Shown here: piece after piece, positions 26,457-38,603 of the stretch
Position numbering within the stretch: position 1 is the first letter of the stretch
Layout of the letters: every line of letters begins with the position of its first letter
Origin: Dirofilaria immitis
Lineage: Eukaryota > Nematoda > Chromadorea > Rhabditida > Onchocercidae
Direction of reading: 5' to 3'
Assembly: GCA_024305405.1 (NCBI GenBank)
Contig: JAKNDB010000098.1
Location: forward strand, 372,001-436,000
Length of the DNA stretch: 64,000 nucleotides
Translations under genes and position numbers: made by a program
Notes under the pieces: model-generated
Databases searched by the model: none
What the model was told of the DNA's origin: nothing
The model's input: the letters and a program-made list of their open reading frames with translations, nothing else

Positions 26457-29400
26457 GAAGCTTATTTCTTGTTGTTTTAATTTTGCTTTCTCTTTTCCGA
26501 TTATTTCAAAATTTTACTCCTATTTCAATTTGCATCGATTTCTGCGAAGGTATAGATAGAATTGAAAACTAGAATTAAAATATTTCGAAATTTCGTTATT
26601 ATTTTATGAAATGTTGGAATGTTTTCTCGTTTGAAATTTGCCAAAATTGAAAAAATGAAAGAGAAAAATTTGTTAAAAATTGAAAGCTGCTGCCGCATTA
26701 TTCAAATATGGCTACATTATAACGATGTCATGTCTTCTGATTTCTTAAAGAAACTCTTTCAATTTAAATTCAACATGTACATATGCAACATTTTATTATA
26801 CGTCTGAATAATAACATTTCTGTGATATTCTTTTCAGATCAACTAAATGATCATTTAATATATTCTTGTGATTTGATAATTTCTCCTAATGAGATTTAAA
26901 TGAATTGAAAGTTTCTTATGGTAAGAATATTGATTCTTTTTTGAAAATAATTAAGTTCGAAAACATTAAATTATTATAAAAATTTCATAAGTTAAATAAA
27001 TCCGTTAAAAGCTATAAAGATTCACTTCAATGATAAATCGAGTTTTTTGTTAGAAAGTGATGAAAATAAGAAATTTTGCATATCTAAAATACATATTCTA
27101 TGTTCCCCTTCCAAGTTCATATGTCAAAATGGCACATAAGTATAAGAAAAATTCATTTTTAATTTAATACGTTACACATTTAGAACATATTGGAAGTCAA
27201 AGCAACAATTATTGGCCTGTTGTACCGAAAAAAAAATAGCCAATGATATGTGATAAATTGATAATAATAATGGAAAAAATCAATGAAGAGGGAGTGTCGG
27301 TAGATATATTTCAATTCGCATTAATTCTATTCAATTCATTTCAACCCATCGAAGTCTATTAGAAGAGGGTAACACTTATTAGTGTTCGATCCTATGAGTG
27401 ATCGTTATTGGTTAACTGATGAATTGAGTAGAATTTGAAGTCTAATGAAATTTGAGTATGCCTAAATAAATGTAAACGGACAGTAAAGTGATGAAATGAT
27501 GCTTTATAAAAAAAATCTATGATCTGTTTTGCAAGACAACATCACTGATTCTACAGTGATTCGATAAAGAAGCTTGGCTCTATTAGATTGTTGAATGATT
27601 GATAAGATTAGTGGTAAACTTCGAAGTGGAACTAACTAGAACTGATAATAAGAAGATTGAATCATCGATATGCAAATCATACTTCCACATTAAGTCTATC
27701 TCTATTATAACCGCTCTACACGTCAAATCTTGTTGAATATATTAATCGCTGAGAGACATAAAGCATTATCTCGAGAAAAATTCACGTGCCATTCTTTTCA
27801 TCGTTAATTTTTATTTAATACTTATCAGTGCTTGGGAGAATGTCTGTTCAAAGATTCAAAGAATCGGAGCTTGGCTTGATTGAAAGCTACTAAAATCGTC
27901 AGAAAAAACCGAAGTAATTTTATAAAATAATTTTATCGAAGTAACAAGCTGCTTATCATTCATCCAATTCCGATACATGTGCAAATTTCTCCAACTCAAA
28001 TTTCATATATTTTAAGCACTTGCAAACTTACGCTTTCAATATTTGGCAAATTAATTTATATATATAAATTCTTGTACTCTAAAACTAAGTTTGTATTTAA
28101 TAGCATGTAAATTAGCCTTTGCTAAAATAATTATTTTCCCATCAAAAGAATTGTATGATACTCTCTCTGCGTTTGCATTATGACGCACCATTTTGCCTCC
28201 TATACCGGCTATAAAAAACTATCGCATAGTTAGTACTGGATTGGGAGGATTGGTTCTCATTCAACTTTGTTTTCTCTATTATTCATAAATAAATAAATAT
28301 TCCGGACCGTTCTATTACTCAAATCATTGTTAATAGCATCTTTTAGATATATATTCAAAGAAAGGATTCAAACTACTCTCCTTAAAATAAAAAAAAAAAA
28401 AAAAAAATTATTCGCTAAGGAAAATTAGCCTTCATATCTATATTCGTTTATGACTGGATCAGAGCTCTTTTCAATAAGAACCAAGAGAATCATAACAAGA
28501 ATCGAGAATTATCGATTGTCGTCTACGGTCTGAGGTAGTCTTCATAGCATGATGAATGGAAAAGTAGCAAATAATAAATTATAGATTATCATTTATAAAA
28601 GTTAGAATTTTTCTTTCAACAAAATATATATTTATTATATAAGGAAAATTATCCAAGCGGACAAGATTCAATATTGAAAAGTCCAATGAAGCAAAGATAC
28701 AAATGTGTGTCAATATATCATTTAAGTCAAAGATCGAAGATTTTAAAAAATCAGCAAATTTACATTATTCCCAAAGTAACAGATTATTTATTCATAGATT
28801 TAGACTACTAGATTATGACTGCTTATTGTGAGGTAATGATCTGCAGATCATATGAAATAAAACTTTTTGAATATAATGCAACAAATATTGTATATGATTT
28901 GGCTAATGCTATGCTAGACTTTTCTTTTTAAAATTCGGTTTCAAACTTTTTGAAAATGTGTTTTTTGATAAGAAATATAGATGAATGAAATATTTATATT
29001 CGTGCAATTATCAAAAAAAAAATTTACAATTCTCATATATACAAATAAAAGCTATTACTATTGAATCATTTGATAACATAACAATGACATCAATAAGGAA
29101 TTTTATATTACAGTATTAATATTAATGTTAACATGAATCATCAAAATTACCAAGATCAGAAGATTGCTGAATTTATCACATTCAATCGTTAATTTTGAAA
29201 GGATGCAATTGTGGACTAAGTGCAAAAAATCTACAATTTTCCAATTCTGATATGAAAGAAAGCAAGAAATTTTTTCTCAAATAATGCTTCCATAAAGTAT
29301 ATTCAACTGATCAGTGAAGACAATCGAGTTGGCGTTGTTGTCATCGACAAAATGGAATGCTTAGATTGTCAATCTGATAGATAATTGATAGATACAGTCC

Positions 29401-30211
29401 TTGGAAACAATACAGAACAATATTTGTTAAATATATTAATCGAGTAAAATGTATTCATTGTAGAAAAGATGAAGTATGAAACTTTAAAAGTTTAAATATG
29501 CTTAAAAACGAATAGATCAATGACTCCTTCAAATGATAGATAAAATAATAATAAAAGGATTTGAGATGAATATAAAATTTCAAACTAAAAATTGCTCTCG
29601 ACAGCAAGAAAGAATGATAAATAATATAAATGAGCTCTCCTGTCTTCCGAATTTTCTGCAGCAATAGCAGTCCATAATTAATACTTGCATTATATCCATG
29701 AATAACTCTTTGCTACAAGAAGGTATATTATATTACATATTTTAATCTTTCTAACCTGAAAACTAGTCACAAATTTGTTTGATTCTCGAAAATCACTGTA
29801 CTGCAGACTCTCTAATCACGAGTATGACCAAATCTATTCATTTTATGTAAAAATCATATTCAAAAAAATAACCAATACGAAATAAATTCATGATTCAGTT
29901 TACTTCTTTCCCACTTTACAAATGTTTCGGAGGCGTTAATGCAGAAATATTTTAAAACTTGATTTTGGTCAAACACTTCAGATTTACAATTCAAATTATT
30001 TCCAATTCAAATAGCAGACTGGAAATGCGTAAAATATTTAATTATGCGCATATTTCAGTAAATCGATCATTTGCATTGAGCATTTTTCTTCATCTGTTCA
30101 ACTAGTTCATTTGAAAATTTGCCGGAAAAAGCTCAATTTCAAACAATAGATATTGAAAAAATATTTTTGTCTTTTCAGATCTTTTCAGATAATTTCTCTG
30201 ACAGATAATTT
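26457..30211. other. Gene-poor AT-rich stretch
   Basis: No exon supported on either strand. Contains a 19-bp A-run at 28,389-28,407 and short AT-rich simple sequence. Confidence 0.45.
28389..28407. repeat. Poly-A run
   Basis: Nineteen consecutive A. No target-site duplication or retroelement body was seen next to it, so it is treated as a homopolymer. Confidence 0.8.
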
Positions 30212-30314
30212 TCAGATAATTTCTCCTTCTGGCGTTTCCGGAATGACATAGATATTAGATGACGGTTGTCTGGATACTCGTCGGCGGTTAATAGACGCTG
30301 ATGGATATACCGAA
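30212..30314 (-). other. Possible alternative C-terminal exon
   Basis: Behind a TTCTTCAG acceptor, 103 bp with better-than-average complexity stay open in two frames. One ends EGEII at a TGA (30214-30212); the other continues into a repeated EKLSE motif. Neither matches the phase of the most obvious upstream donor, so use of this exon is uncertain. Confidence 0.3.
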
Positions 30315-30505
30315 CTGAAGAATACCTACAACACTAGTACTAAATTGATCGGAAATATGATGTTTGCTTTAAAAAAATCAGAAGTTCTCACAATCTTTCG
30401 TAATTTGTTAACTCAACAAAAGTACTAAATGACTTAACAAATCTTGAAATAATAAGTAAAACTCAGCGAAGATTTGATCATATGATTTTCTTAAATCTGT
30501 TCTAT

Positions 30506-32867
30506 TCAACTGGAAAAATTCATTACTTTTGTACAGAAACTAAGAAGACCACCAGTCGGCCTCAGTCTTCTCAAATATTTCTGATCACTCTTCTGCGCTT
30601 GTTCTTCCGTTCTCATCCACTTCATCCTATTATCCCTTAAATATGATTCTTGACTTTTGATGCCAACTATATACAATAGTGTCATCCACAACAGGTAATG
30701 ATACCAGTCTTCAATGCAGCAAATTATTGCCAATAAAATGTCTTGTTGTAAAGTGATGGACCTGAAAGATTGCAAATAAGTGATGGAAATGACAGTCCGT
30801 CTCGCCTTATAAAACTGATCGATTATCATTTTATCAAATTGTGGTATAACAAAAAAAAAAACAGTTTAAAATTGGATGGAATATGGATAAAGGAAACAAA
30901 TTATACATTTTTTATTCAAGAAAAAAATTCGTTTTGTAGAATGACTTTGAGATTTAAAATTTTACTTTTTCAAAATTTTTTTTTCACAGAATTAATTTGA
31001 TTATGAAATTATAATAGAAGGATGCATTAAGATTCATTCTTTATTTTTGCAAATAATAATAATAACTTAGTCCTTTATGGAAATCACTAATCGTGAAGAT
31101 TCTTAATCGTTTCAGTAAATTATTCAGAAATATTTTCCCTATTTTTCTTTTTTGCATTGTTAGAATTAAAAAAAAAAAAGAGACAGAAATGTTTTTAGTA
31201 CTAAACTCTAAACAAATATATCAAGAAATTAAACAATTTCATGTGAATAACTTATTTTAAACAATATTCAAAACTTTTAAGATGCTTATTAGCTTAACAT
31301 AATTCAGAACAGAGTTTGATTAATTCAGCTATGAAATTTCTCAATAATATTCGATGCTTTCAAATTGATTATTTAGACATTATAAGTCAGCTGTTTTATT
31401 TATGTTATTTTGCGCCTGTTCTTTGCTTTTTTTTGCCGTCAATAGTGACTGTTTCAAAATACATCACTTTATTTTTAGAAATGAAGTAAATATAAAATTA
31501 AGATGGAAATTCGGGAGTGAAAAAGAAGCAAAATTTGGAAAGATATACTTTCTATAACTATAGCATATATTACTTAATTACCTGATGGATTAAATTTTAT
31601 ATTAAATTTCCACTTTCTGATGCCCCAAGTGATTGTTATAGACATTTCTTATAAATATTTCGAATATTAATCAAAAGATTTTTCAATCCGTCAAATAGTT
31701 CATTTGATAATAACAATTTATATGGAATAAGTTAGCTAATATAAAATTTATTTTTTGAACATCTTTTGCTTATTATAATCAAAAATATCCTAAATTTATT
31801 AAATGATATAGTATAGGTAAAGTTTATTCACGTATCCATATGTAAATATCACGCATAGTGCATTTGATTTACACGTTTTTATACGCTACTTCTTTATTAA
31901 TTATGTTGGCATATCACCGTTAAATCAGGCTAATTTTGATTATGGAGAAATCTTAATTCTACTAAATAATGAGCAGTGATAAGTAACAATCATGAAAACA
32001 ACATTATTATATAAAATGACAGTAAAAAACAAAGTTGAATGAATTACCTTTCGGTCGATTTTATCGGTGGTAATTTCGTTAACTGTCTGTGCGAACGTTG
32101 ATCGCAATTAGCTTTTTCGGTTGTCGCAGAGTTATAAATGTCCAATTGTTCCATGAGAATTTTATGAAAAATCTCAAAGGTGTCGAGAATATATTCAATT
32201 ACGCTGAAATTATTAACAAAAAGATATGTTGACATTTGCGTTTTTTAAAATTAGACATTATGATAATAATGGCGATAAGCAAACAATGTTCAAATTCTCG
32301 TCAGCAAATTTTTACTACTGAAGAAATCTTTACACAACAAGAGAATTTTATATTGATATACGACTGAATCGATATCGCTTTGACGAGTAGGAAATGGCCT
32401 TAAGATATCAAAGTTCACGCATGTTGTTTGATTAATGGAATTATTCAGTTGTTATTTCTTTATCATGTTTATGCTGATAATTCATTTTATTTGTTTTTCA
32501 TTCCATCCAATTTAATTCTTAATTGAACTGCAACTGTTTTCATTATCATTCAAGTGGGATGATTTACAAATTAGGTCACGTGAGAATCTCCAACTATATA
32601 TAATATCAGCAATTCAACAACAATATCATACTCATCAATCGAATGTACAGAGAAGCAGAAAGTTTTTAATATCTACGAAAATAAAAAAAAAAATTTAGCA
32701 AAATTGAAGATTCAGACAAGTCTAATCTTAACTCTTAACTGGTTGCACGTTGCACCTGTTAAGGTTTTTTTATCTAAAAATTATCTTCAACAGTTATATC
32801 AGTATTACGTCAGGATACTAAATTTAATCTCGAAGTCCTTCATGAAAAGTTTGCGGTATTCTGGCAT
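30506..32867 (-). CDS. Unrecognised protein with one hydrophobic segment
   Basis: Three exons join in phase with good splice sites: 32867-32809, 32203-32048 and 30761-30506 (stop TGA), giving 156 residues. The ATG lies 2 nt behind a TCGTAG acceptor, as in trans-spliced messages. Sequence features: MPEYRKLFMKDFEIKFSILT; VIEYILDTFEIFHKILMEQL, an amphipathic and probably helical stretch; a polar linker SHRQLTKLPPIKSTE; a hydrophobic segment YHYLLWMTLLYIVGI; and a basic tail DQKYLRRLRP. A GTAATG donor at 30526 allows splicing to another exon at 30314-30212, which is open in two frames (one ends IYVIPETPEGEII), so the C-terminus may differ. It lies about 0.9 kb downstream of rpb-4 on the same strand. 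I do not recognise the family. Confidence 0.55.
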
Positions 32868-33788
32868 ACCTACGAATGCTTTGACTTCTTTAATTCATCC
32901 CAAGTGAACAATATTTCTTTTCATTAACGGCTTTAAATATGATTTACATTGTAAATTATATTCAGTGCCATTGATAATGAACGATCATTTCTATATCATA
33001 TACCATTTCACAAAAACCAAAATCACATAATAAGATTTTTTGATACGTGTCGGATACTTTGGAAGGATCAATGAAAACAATACTATCCAAAATAAATCAC
33101 AATATTCTTCGCTAACTTTTCCTTATCACGATGTCATTGCACAATTTTATTCATTCCATTTTGATAATAACATTTATATCTCAAATATATGATTTCTTGA
33201 TAGACACTCCAACATTTCCTATATTTTAATTGTTAAGCTTTTAATTCATTACAATAACAAATACCAAATATAGTCAATGTTATAGTAAAGTAAAATCCTT
33301 CCTATGTTAACAAAAAATTAATTTCAGTGCAACTTAAATCAGTTCTTTTTTCTAACAGAAAAGCAAAGTACATCTAATCACTGAAACACAATAAAACAAT
33401 TGCCTTATATTTCATTTCAAATTACACTACACTGTCAGTTTTTGCTCTTTCTGATAGAAAACTATCCCAAACATCAAACATCTTTCTTCTTGAATAATTC
33501 GAGTTTTAGATCAAATTATCTCAAATTTCCTAACATCATGTTTGCAGAATTAATAATGAAGTCAACCAAAAAATTTTATCAATGAGATCAACTAAAAAAC
33601 ATTCAAGTTTGGAATTGCTTATTATTTTCTCCAAATAACATTTCGATGGAATATTTAAATGATTTCTGTTGGAACCATTTTTTCTTTCTTTTTCTTGATG
33701 ATATAATTGATTATAACAATAATAAAGAAGCAACGGCATTAAAATATTTCTGAAAATATATAGAAAAAATGTACATATTGAAAAGTAA
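32868..33788. other. Spacer between rpb-4 and the downstream gene
   Basis: AT-rich and without exons. It would be the 3' UTR of rpb-4 plus an intercistronic or promoter region. Confidence 0.5.
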
Positions 33789-35634
33789 TCACTGAAACGT
33801 TTTCTTGCTGTGCAAATCTTTCAACACCTCGTCCAGTTCGTCATCCTCCATTTTGTTTTCCAAACTAAACAAGTATTTTTCTGATTATTACACTATTCCT
33901 ATCGAATAAAATTCTGGGAATTTGATTTTTCACATCAGCGCAGAGAGCTATATCCATAAATCATCCGAAAATGATCAGAAAAACATAACATTAACAACCG
34001 TGATGTTTCAAACAATTTCAATAATGGGATTTTTGCATCAGTATGAAGATATATTTGAAGAAAAAATCTAAAAACCTGGGAATTAAAGCTTTCGCTTCCT
34101 CAGACGTTTCTGGACAAAGATTAGCAATCTGTGCAACCTCGAATTTATGCAGCGGTTTTGTTGCCAACAAACTGCAACCAGTATATATTTTTTCATTGAT
34201 ATTCTTATATTCAGCTTCTATTTTTTTACATCATTGAAGTTTCTGAACTTTAATCCTAACGCCGCGATTAAAAAGTTTACAAAAAATCTGCATGATCTCA
34301 GAAATGTGCAAGGTTAACCCTTTTTAATATATTATTGTGCCGAATCTCACTCCTTAGTGCTAATTCTCGTAAATTAGATTAATACTTATTTCGTATCCTT
34401 AATGCACCATGGCAATAAAAATATGAAATAACTTAATTCGACGACTTTGTGGACTACCGATCAATATAATTTCTTGATTGCACCAAAATTACAAGAGGAA
34501 TCCAGTTAACTTGATCTTCATGCAGAAACACATTCTTTTCAGACATACAATTTAACACTTACGTTCTAACAGCTCGAATAGTTTCTCTATTTTTAAATCG
34601 TGCCATCCGTCGTGTATAATTTAAAGTTTTCACGAATACATCACTCATCTCATCGATTTCTTCCTAAAAATATTTCTTCTGCTAATAGCAAAAATCGATT
34701 TGGCGGGCAACAACATCACATTCATTCCAAGTATTTGAAATACCAATTAAAAAGATTACGAAAAGTGATAAATTTTGAAGAATTTGATTCTCATTTAGAG
34801 TAAGAAATCAAATTATTATTTGATACAAAATAATGGAATATTGTGATATTGTTTTATACGAAACAGAACTTTATCGTTATTTGAAGTTTGAGAAAAAGCT
34901 TATTTATCGTTTTTCATATTAATGATTTAATTCTCTCTTCTAGACAATAAGGATCTTGCTAGCAAAACCGTGATACTTATGAATCGTTCCATATCTTGAA
35001 AAATAGGTTACTAATGTAAGAGATGACAAATAATAATAACATATGGCAAAATGACAAGTTTTATCAAATCCTAAGTAAAATCAAGTATTCTATTTTTTTA
35101 ATGTATTAGAATGAAGAGAACTTTGAAAATGGATCATAGCACAAAAGAATATGCACAACATTTTACCGTTCATTTTCTATTATTCATCAATTGAAATTTT
35201 AATATAATTATGATAAAATTGCTACATTACATGTTAGCTTTCGTATGAAAGCAACAACTGCCAAACCTCACTGATTAAATTCATTTCAACTCGTAGCTTG
35301 ATCAAGAGACTTTACCTTTTGTTCACTTTGCTGGCGTCGATGTTCTAATAGTAAGTATACTTCTGATGTTAATAAAGTATCAGCTTGTTCAAATTCTGCA
35401 AATAAAAATGATAAGAATATAAATAGAATGAAGAATTGCAAACTTCCAAGAAATGAAACTATGCATATTGAAAGCAGAATATAAGTAGAGACAAAATTTT
35501 TCTCGTTGTGCTTATCTAACCTTAATTATCAAAGGAAATTACTACTATACTTAGAAATTAGAAGACAAACCTTTTGGAAATTTCAGTTCGGTCGCATCTT
35601 CATCAGTGGTATCATCCGGCTGATTACCCGGCAT
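33789..35634 (-). CDS. rpb-4: DNA-directed RNA polymerase II subunit RPB4
   Basis: Five exons, 35634-35571, 35395-35316, 34663-34563, 34171-34076 and 33864-33789 (stop TGA), join without a frame error into 138 residues, close to the 140-odd of animal RPB4. Diagnostic segments in order: acidic N-terminus with [18 protein letters not shown] and [50 protein letters not shown] with EEAKALIPS; and the C-terminus [17 protein letters not shown]. In yeast and animals RPB4 pairs with RPB7 to form the stalk of RNA polymerase II, acting in initiation and mRNA fate. The ATG is 24 nt behind a TTTTTGCAG acceptor, suggesting trans-splicing. It is preceded by a HIG1-type gene about 0.7 kb upstream on the same strand. 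Confidence 0.96.
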
Positions 35635-35660
35635 TCCCTCTCCTTGTTGCAAAAATTCCT
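35635..35660 (-). promoter_or_regulatory. Probable spliced-leader acceptor of rpb-4
   Basis: TTTTTGCAG on the minus strand ends at 35659, with 24 nt between the AG and the rpb-4 ATG and no stronger signal nearby. In nematodes this arrangement usually marks SL trans-splicing. Confidence 0.5.
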
Positions 35661-36345
35661 GCAAAAATTCCGAATAGGCATTTTCTGTATAGACATTTTA
35701 CTAAAATTTAAATACGCCATAAATTCGAATTTTCACTTCACTCTGGAAATCATATAGTATGCAAAAATTCTTCGAGATTATATATGGTATAACAACCGAT
35801 TAACGCAACAATAAAAGTACGCATTTATTTTTATCTTTCAAAAAGATTATCAGGTCATACAAATCACATAAATAATAAATAATTGATATGACAGGAGGGA
35901 CAAAGCAAATATATTACTATAAACTGTAGAAAATAAAAAGACGAACAAGTAATTAAAGCTTAGTATTTGATTTAATCAAACATTATAATTATTAGCGAGG
36001 CCAGAGATCCTCAACAGTAATAAAATAATAGAAAATACGATTTGCGATGAGAATAAGAAAAGGAAATACAGAGATCAAAAAGGTCGTTTACATATCAGAA
36101 GAAAATGATAGTACGAATTCATAAACAAACTTGAATTAGTATTAGTAAAGAGACAAAATACTACAACTCGTCTTTTATACATGTGTTTAAATTTTATTGG
36201 AAAATCTGGAAATTTAATAAAGTGTTATAAGAACATGTATTGAAGAAAGTAAACTAGTAAAAAGCTTAGAAATATTAATAATATTCATTATGAACATTAA
36301 TATATGCTTTTCTCATTAATTCGATCATTTCTACATATATTTCGC

Positions 36346-37762
36346 TCAATCCCTCGATTTATGCTTTCTCACCAGTGTCGCCACCGAAAGGACTGTAACG
36401 AATGTGCAGAACTGCAGAAAAATGCGAAATCTGAAGCACATAAATACTTCATTGTCAAAACCACTAAATTGCTCATTTATATCTCACCATACTATATCTT
36501 GAGTTTTGCTAAACATTGCTATTTATTAAAATATGCAAATTGAGTGTTGTAAAAATTATTCTTATATATAACATTTTCTTTTAAATTATTCATATATAAT
36601 ACACATAGTTATCGTCCCACGATAATCATGTTTTCGAAAAAAGTTCCTCAGAAGTATTCTGCTATATATTGCAACAGATTTTCTGCTACAACATTCTGTC
36701 ATTTGAGAAGGTATAATATCTTCTGGACTTAACGACAGTAGAAAATGGAAAAAAAGAAATATAAAGGTTCTAAATTATTCTTACCTATGCTCGGCGAATG
36801 ATATTCTTTCTGAATGAGGTTTCAAAAAGCCATTCAAAACAATCCATGGAAATACAACTCCAGCAAGAACAAACGGATTCTTCAGCCAATCTTCTCGTTT
36901 TTCAGCATTTTATAATCCATCTGAAAAAATGATAATGCATATAGGCGACAGAAATAAGTGATTTCAAATTTTTGTTTTACATGCGTTCTACAAATGCCTA
37001 TAATAATGATAACAGTGTATCAGTCAAAAAATCTGATCAAGAAACCAGTAACGACATGATAAAACGAACAGAATAATTAAAGATACCAAAATACCATATG
37101 TTGATGATTATATCGGATTAACTTACAGTGCTTTCAGCAGTGTTAACATCACATTTGCTAACCTGAAAAAATCAGTGATTAATTTAGCTTCGAATTATTA
37201 AATAGATATGACAATTTTCTCTATTTAAATCATTTGTATCTTCATAAATGATTTATGTACAAAAAAGTAACTTAGAATTTTACTTTCGAGAGGACCCACA
37301 ATCTCGTAGAACAATACTCACTCATACTTATTCTATTCATCATATCATATAAACCAAAATGATAATCTGGACTTTTTCAAATTCCTTAAGATTGCCGGAA
37401 GTTCTCTCATTCGCATACTATAGATTCTATTCAACTTTATTCATTAGTTTTACAAATTCCATAATAGGATCTCAAGTCAAATTCCAAATTAATTGTTAAG
37501 CTTTATGCACAAATATCTCCATGAACAGGAAATTACTCACAAATAGAAATGAACTCAAATCAGAAAACTTATTCGAACTCTCTCAACGTCATTTTGGATG
37601 TGATAGAAATCTTTTGATAATGAGTGCTAGCTTTTTGAATTGTTCATACTGTGGTAATTAATTTTAGAAATTAGAAAAAAACAACAGAGAAAAAGGAAGA
37701 AAAGAATGTGGACTAACCAATATATTAGCCATACACGCCTTCCGCAGAATTCTTGTTATCAT
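36346..37762 (-). CDS. HIG1-domain-like mitochondrial membrane protein, paralog 2 (one-base frame break)
   Basis: Exons 37762-37718, 37162-37127, 36920-36785 and 36430-36346 (stop TGA) give about 100 residues if one missing base is allowed. N-terminus MITRILRKACMANIL resembles a mitochondrial leader. Exon 3 reads KREDWLKNPFVLAG then FPWIVLNGFLKPHSERISFA; exon 4 RFRIFLQFCTFVTVLSVATL. The order of WxKNP, first membrane helix, charged loop with R, RxRxxxQ and second helix is that of HIG1 (HIGD1/HIGD2) proteins of the inner mitochondrial membrane, which associate with respiratory complexes. At 36898-36902 a five-T run (A5 on the coding strand) is one base short for the frame. Exon lengths and phases match paralog 1 almost exactly. 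It lies about 0.7 kb upstream of rpb-4. Confidence 0.68.
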
Positions 37763-37775
37763 ACTTCTCTGCAAA
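37763..37775 (-). promoter_or_regulatory. Probable spliced-leader acceptor of HIG1-like paralog 2
   Basis: Minus-strand TAGATTTGCAG ends at 37769, only 6 nt before the ATG at 37762. That leader is too short for an ordinary 5' UTR and fits SL trans-splicing. Confidence 0.5.
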
Positions 37776-37798
37776 TCTAAGTTTCACATGCGATTAAA

Positions 37799-38008
37799 TT
37801 GAATAGAAAAAGAATGCACGAAAAAGGAAAAATAGCCCATTCTCAAAGCCACTCACTATATTATACCCGAACATCAGGAACCTTTAGATTTCACGGCCGT
37901 GAAACATTTGAAGGTGACAACATTATAAAGCGATACGAAGAAACTAATTTCGAAAGCTTCCGTCGGATTGGATTAAGGGATTATTTAGAACGGGGAATTT
38001 ATTTGTGA
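37799..38008 (+). CDS. Tentative plus-strand coding exon, unrecognised
   Basis: An open frame ending TGA at 38006 has balanced composition and coding-like codons, for example SGTFRFHGRETFEGDN and FESFRRIGLRDYLERGIYL. The minus strand is closed here. It starts 37 bp from the start of HIG1-like paralog 2 in the opposite direction. A TTGAATAG acceptor precedes it, but no upstream exon or known domain was found. It could be the last exon of a small gene or a chance frame. Confidence 0.3.
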   Translation: MNRKRMHEKGKIAHSQSHSLYYTRTSGTFRFHGRETFEGDNIIKRYEETNFESFRRIGLRDYLERGIYL

Positions 38009-38603
38009 CAATTTTTTTGTGCTATCACCTGCTTTCAAATGAAACATTTTATGAAGGAAAAGAAATATGATCGATACACACATTACATAGGTCACATTTC
38101 TTACGCTCTCCAGAGATTGCATATTCTTAGATGCATGCATTTTGCATAAATTCATGCATGCTTTCATATCTATACATACAGATAGTATATGTATATTCTA
38201 TCTATCCCTATAATACAATAAAATAATAAAAATCAAATGAAAGCAATAAGAGAAAAATTTCAAGATGAATACTTAATTTCAATTTTAAGTAAAATTAAAC
38301 TTTCTTTCTCTCGAGAATAATACAGGACTTATTATCAATTCCTCCAGTAAATCTTTGTTTTCTTAATATTTATTTTATTCCGTCATTGTCTTATTAACCC
38401 AAAATAGACTTATCTAATAAAATTACCTATTACTAGGCAATGAAAAGTTAATCCCACCGCATTTGAAGCTGCAAAGAATTCGATGAAAATTTTGGACAAT
38501 AATAAGAACAATTTTTTTTCTGATTAGTTATTTCATCGCAATTACGGCTCTTCTTTGAAAGATAGCAATCAAAGAGCATTCGATTCGAAGGATAATATAT
38601 TCA

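Noticed and set aside
28389..28407. Poly-A run as a retrotransposon tail
   Set aside because: No element body or target-site duplication was seen.
36304..36543. Plus-strand 79-codon frame
   Set aside because: It is antisense to exon 4 of HIG1-like paralog 2.
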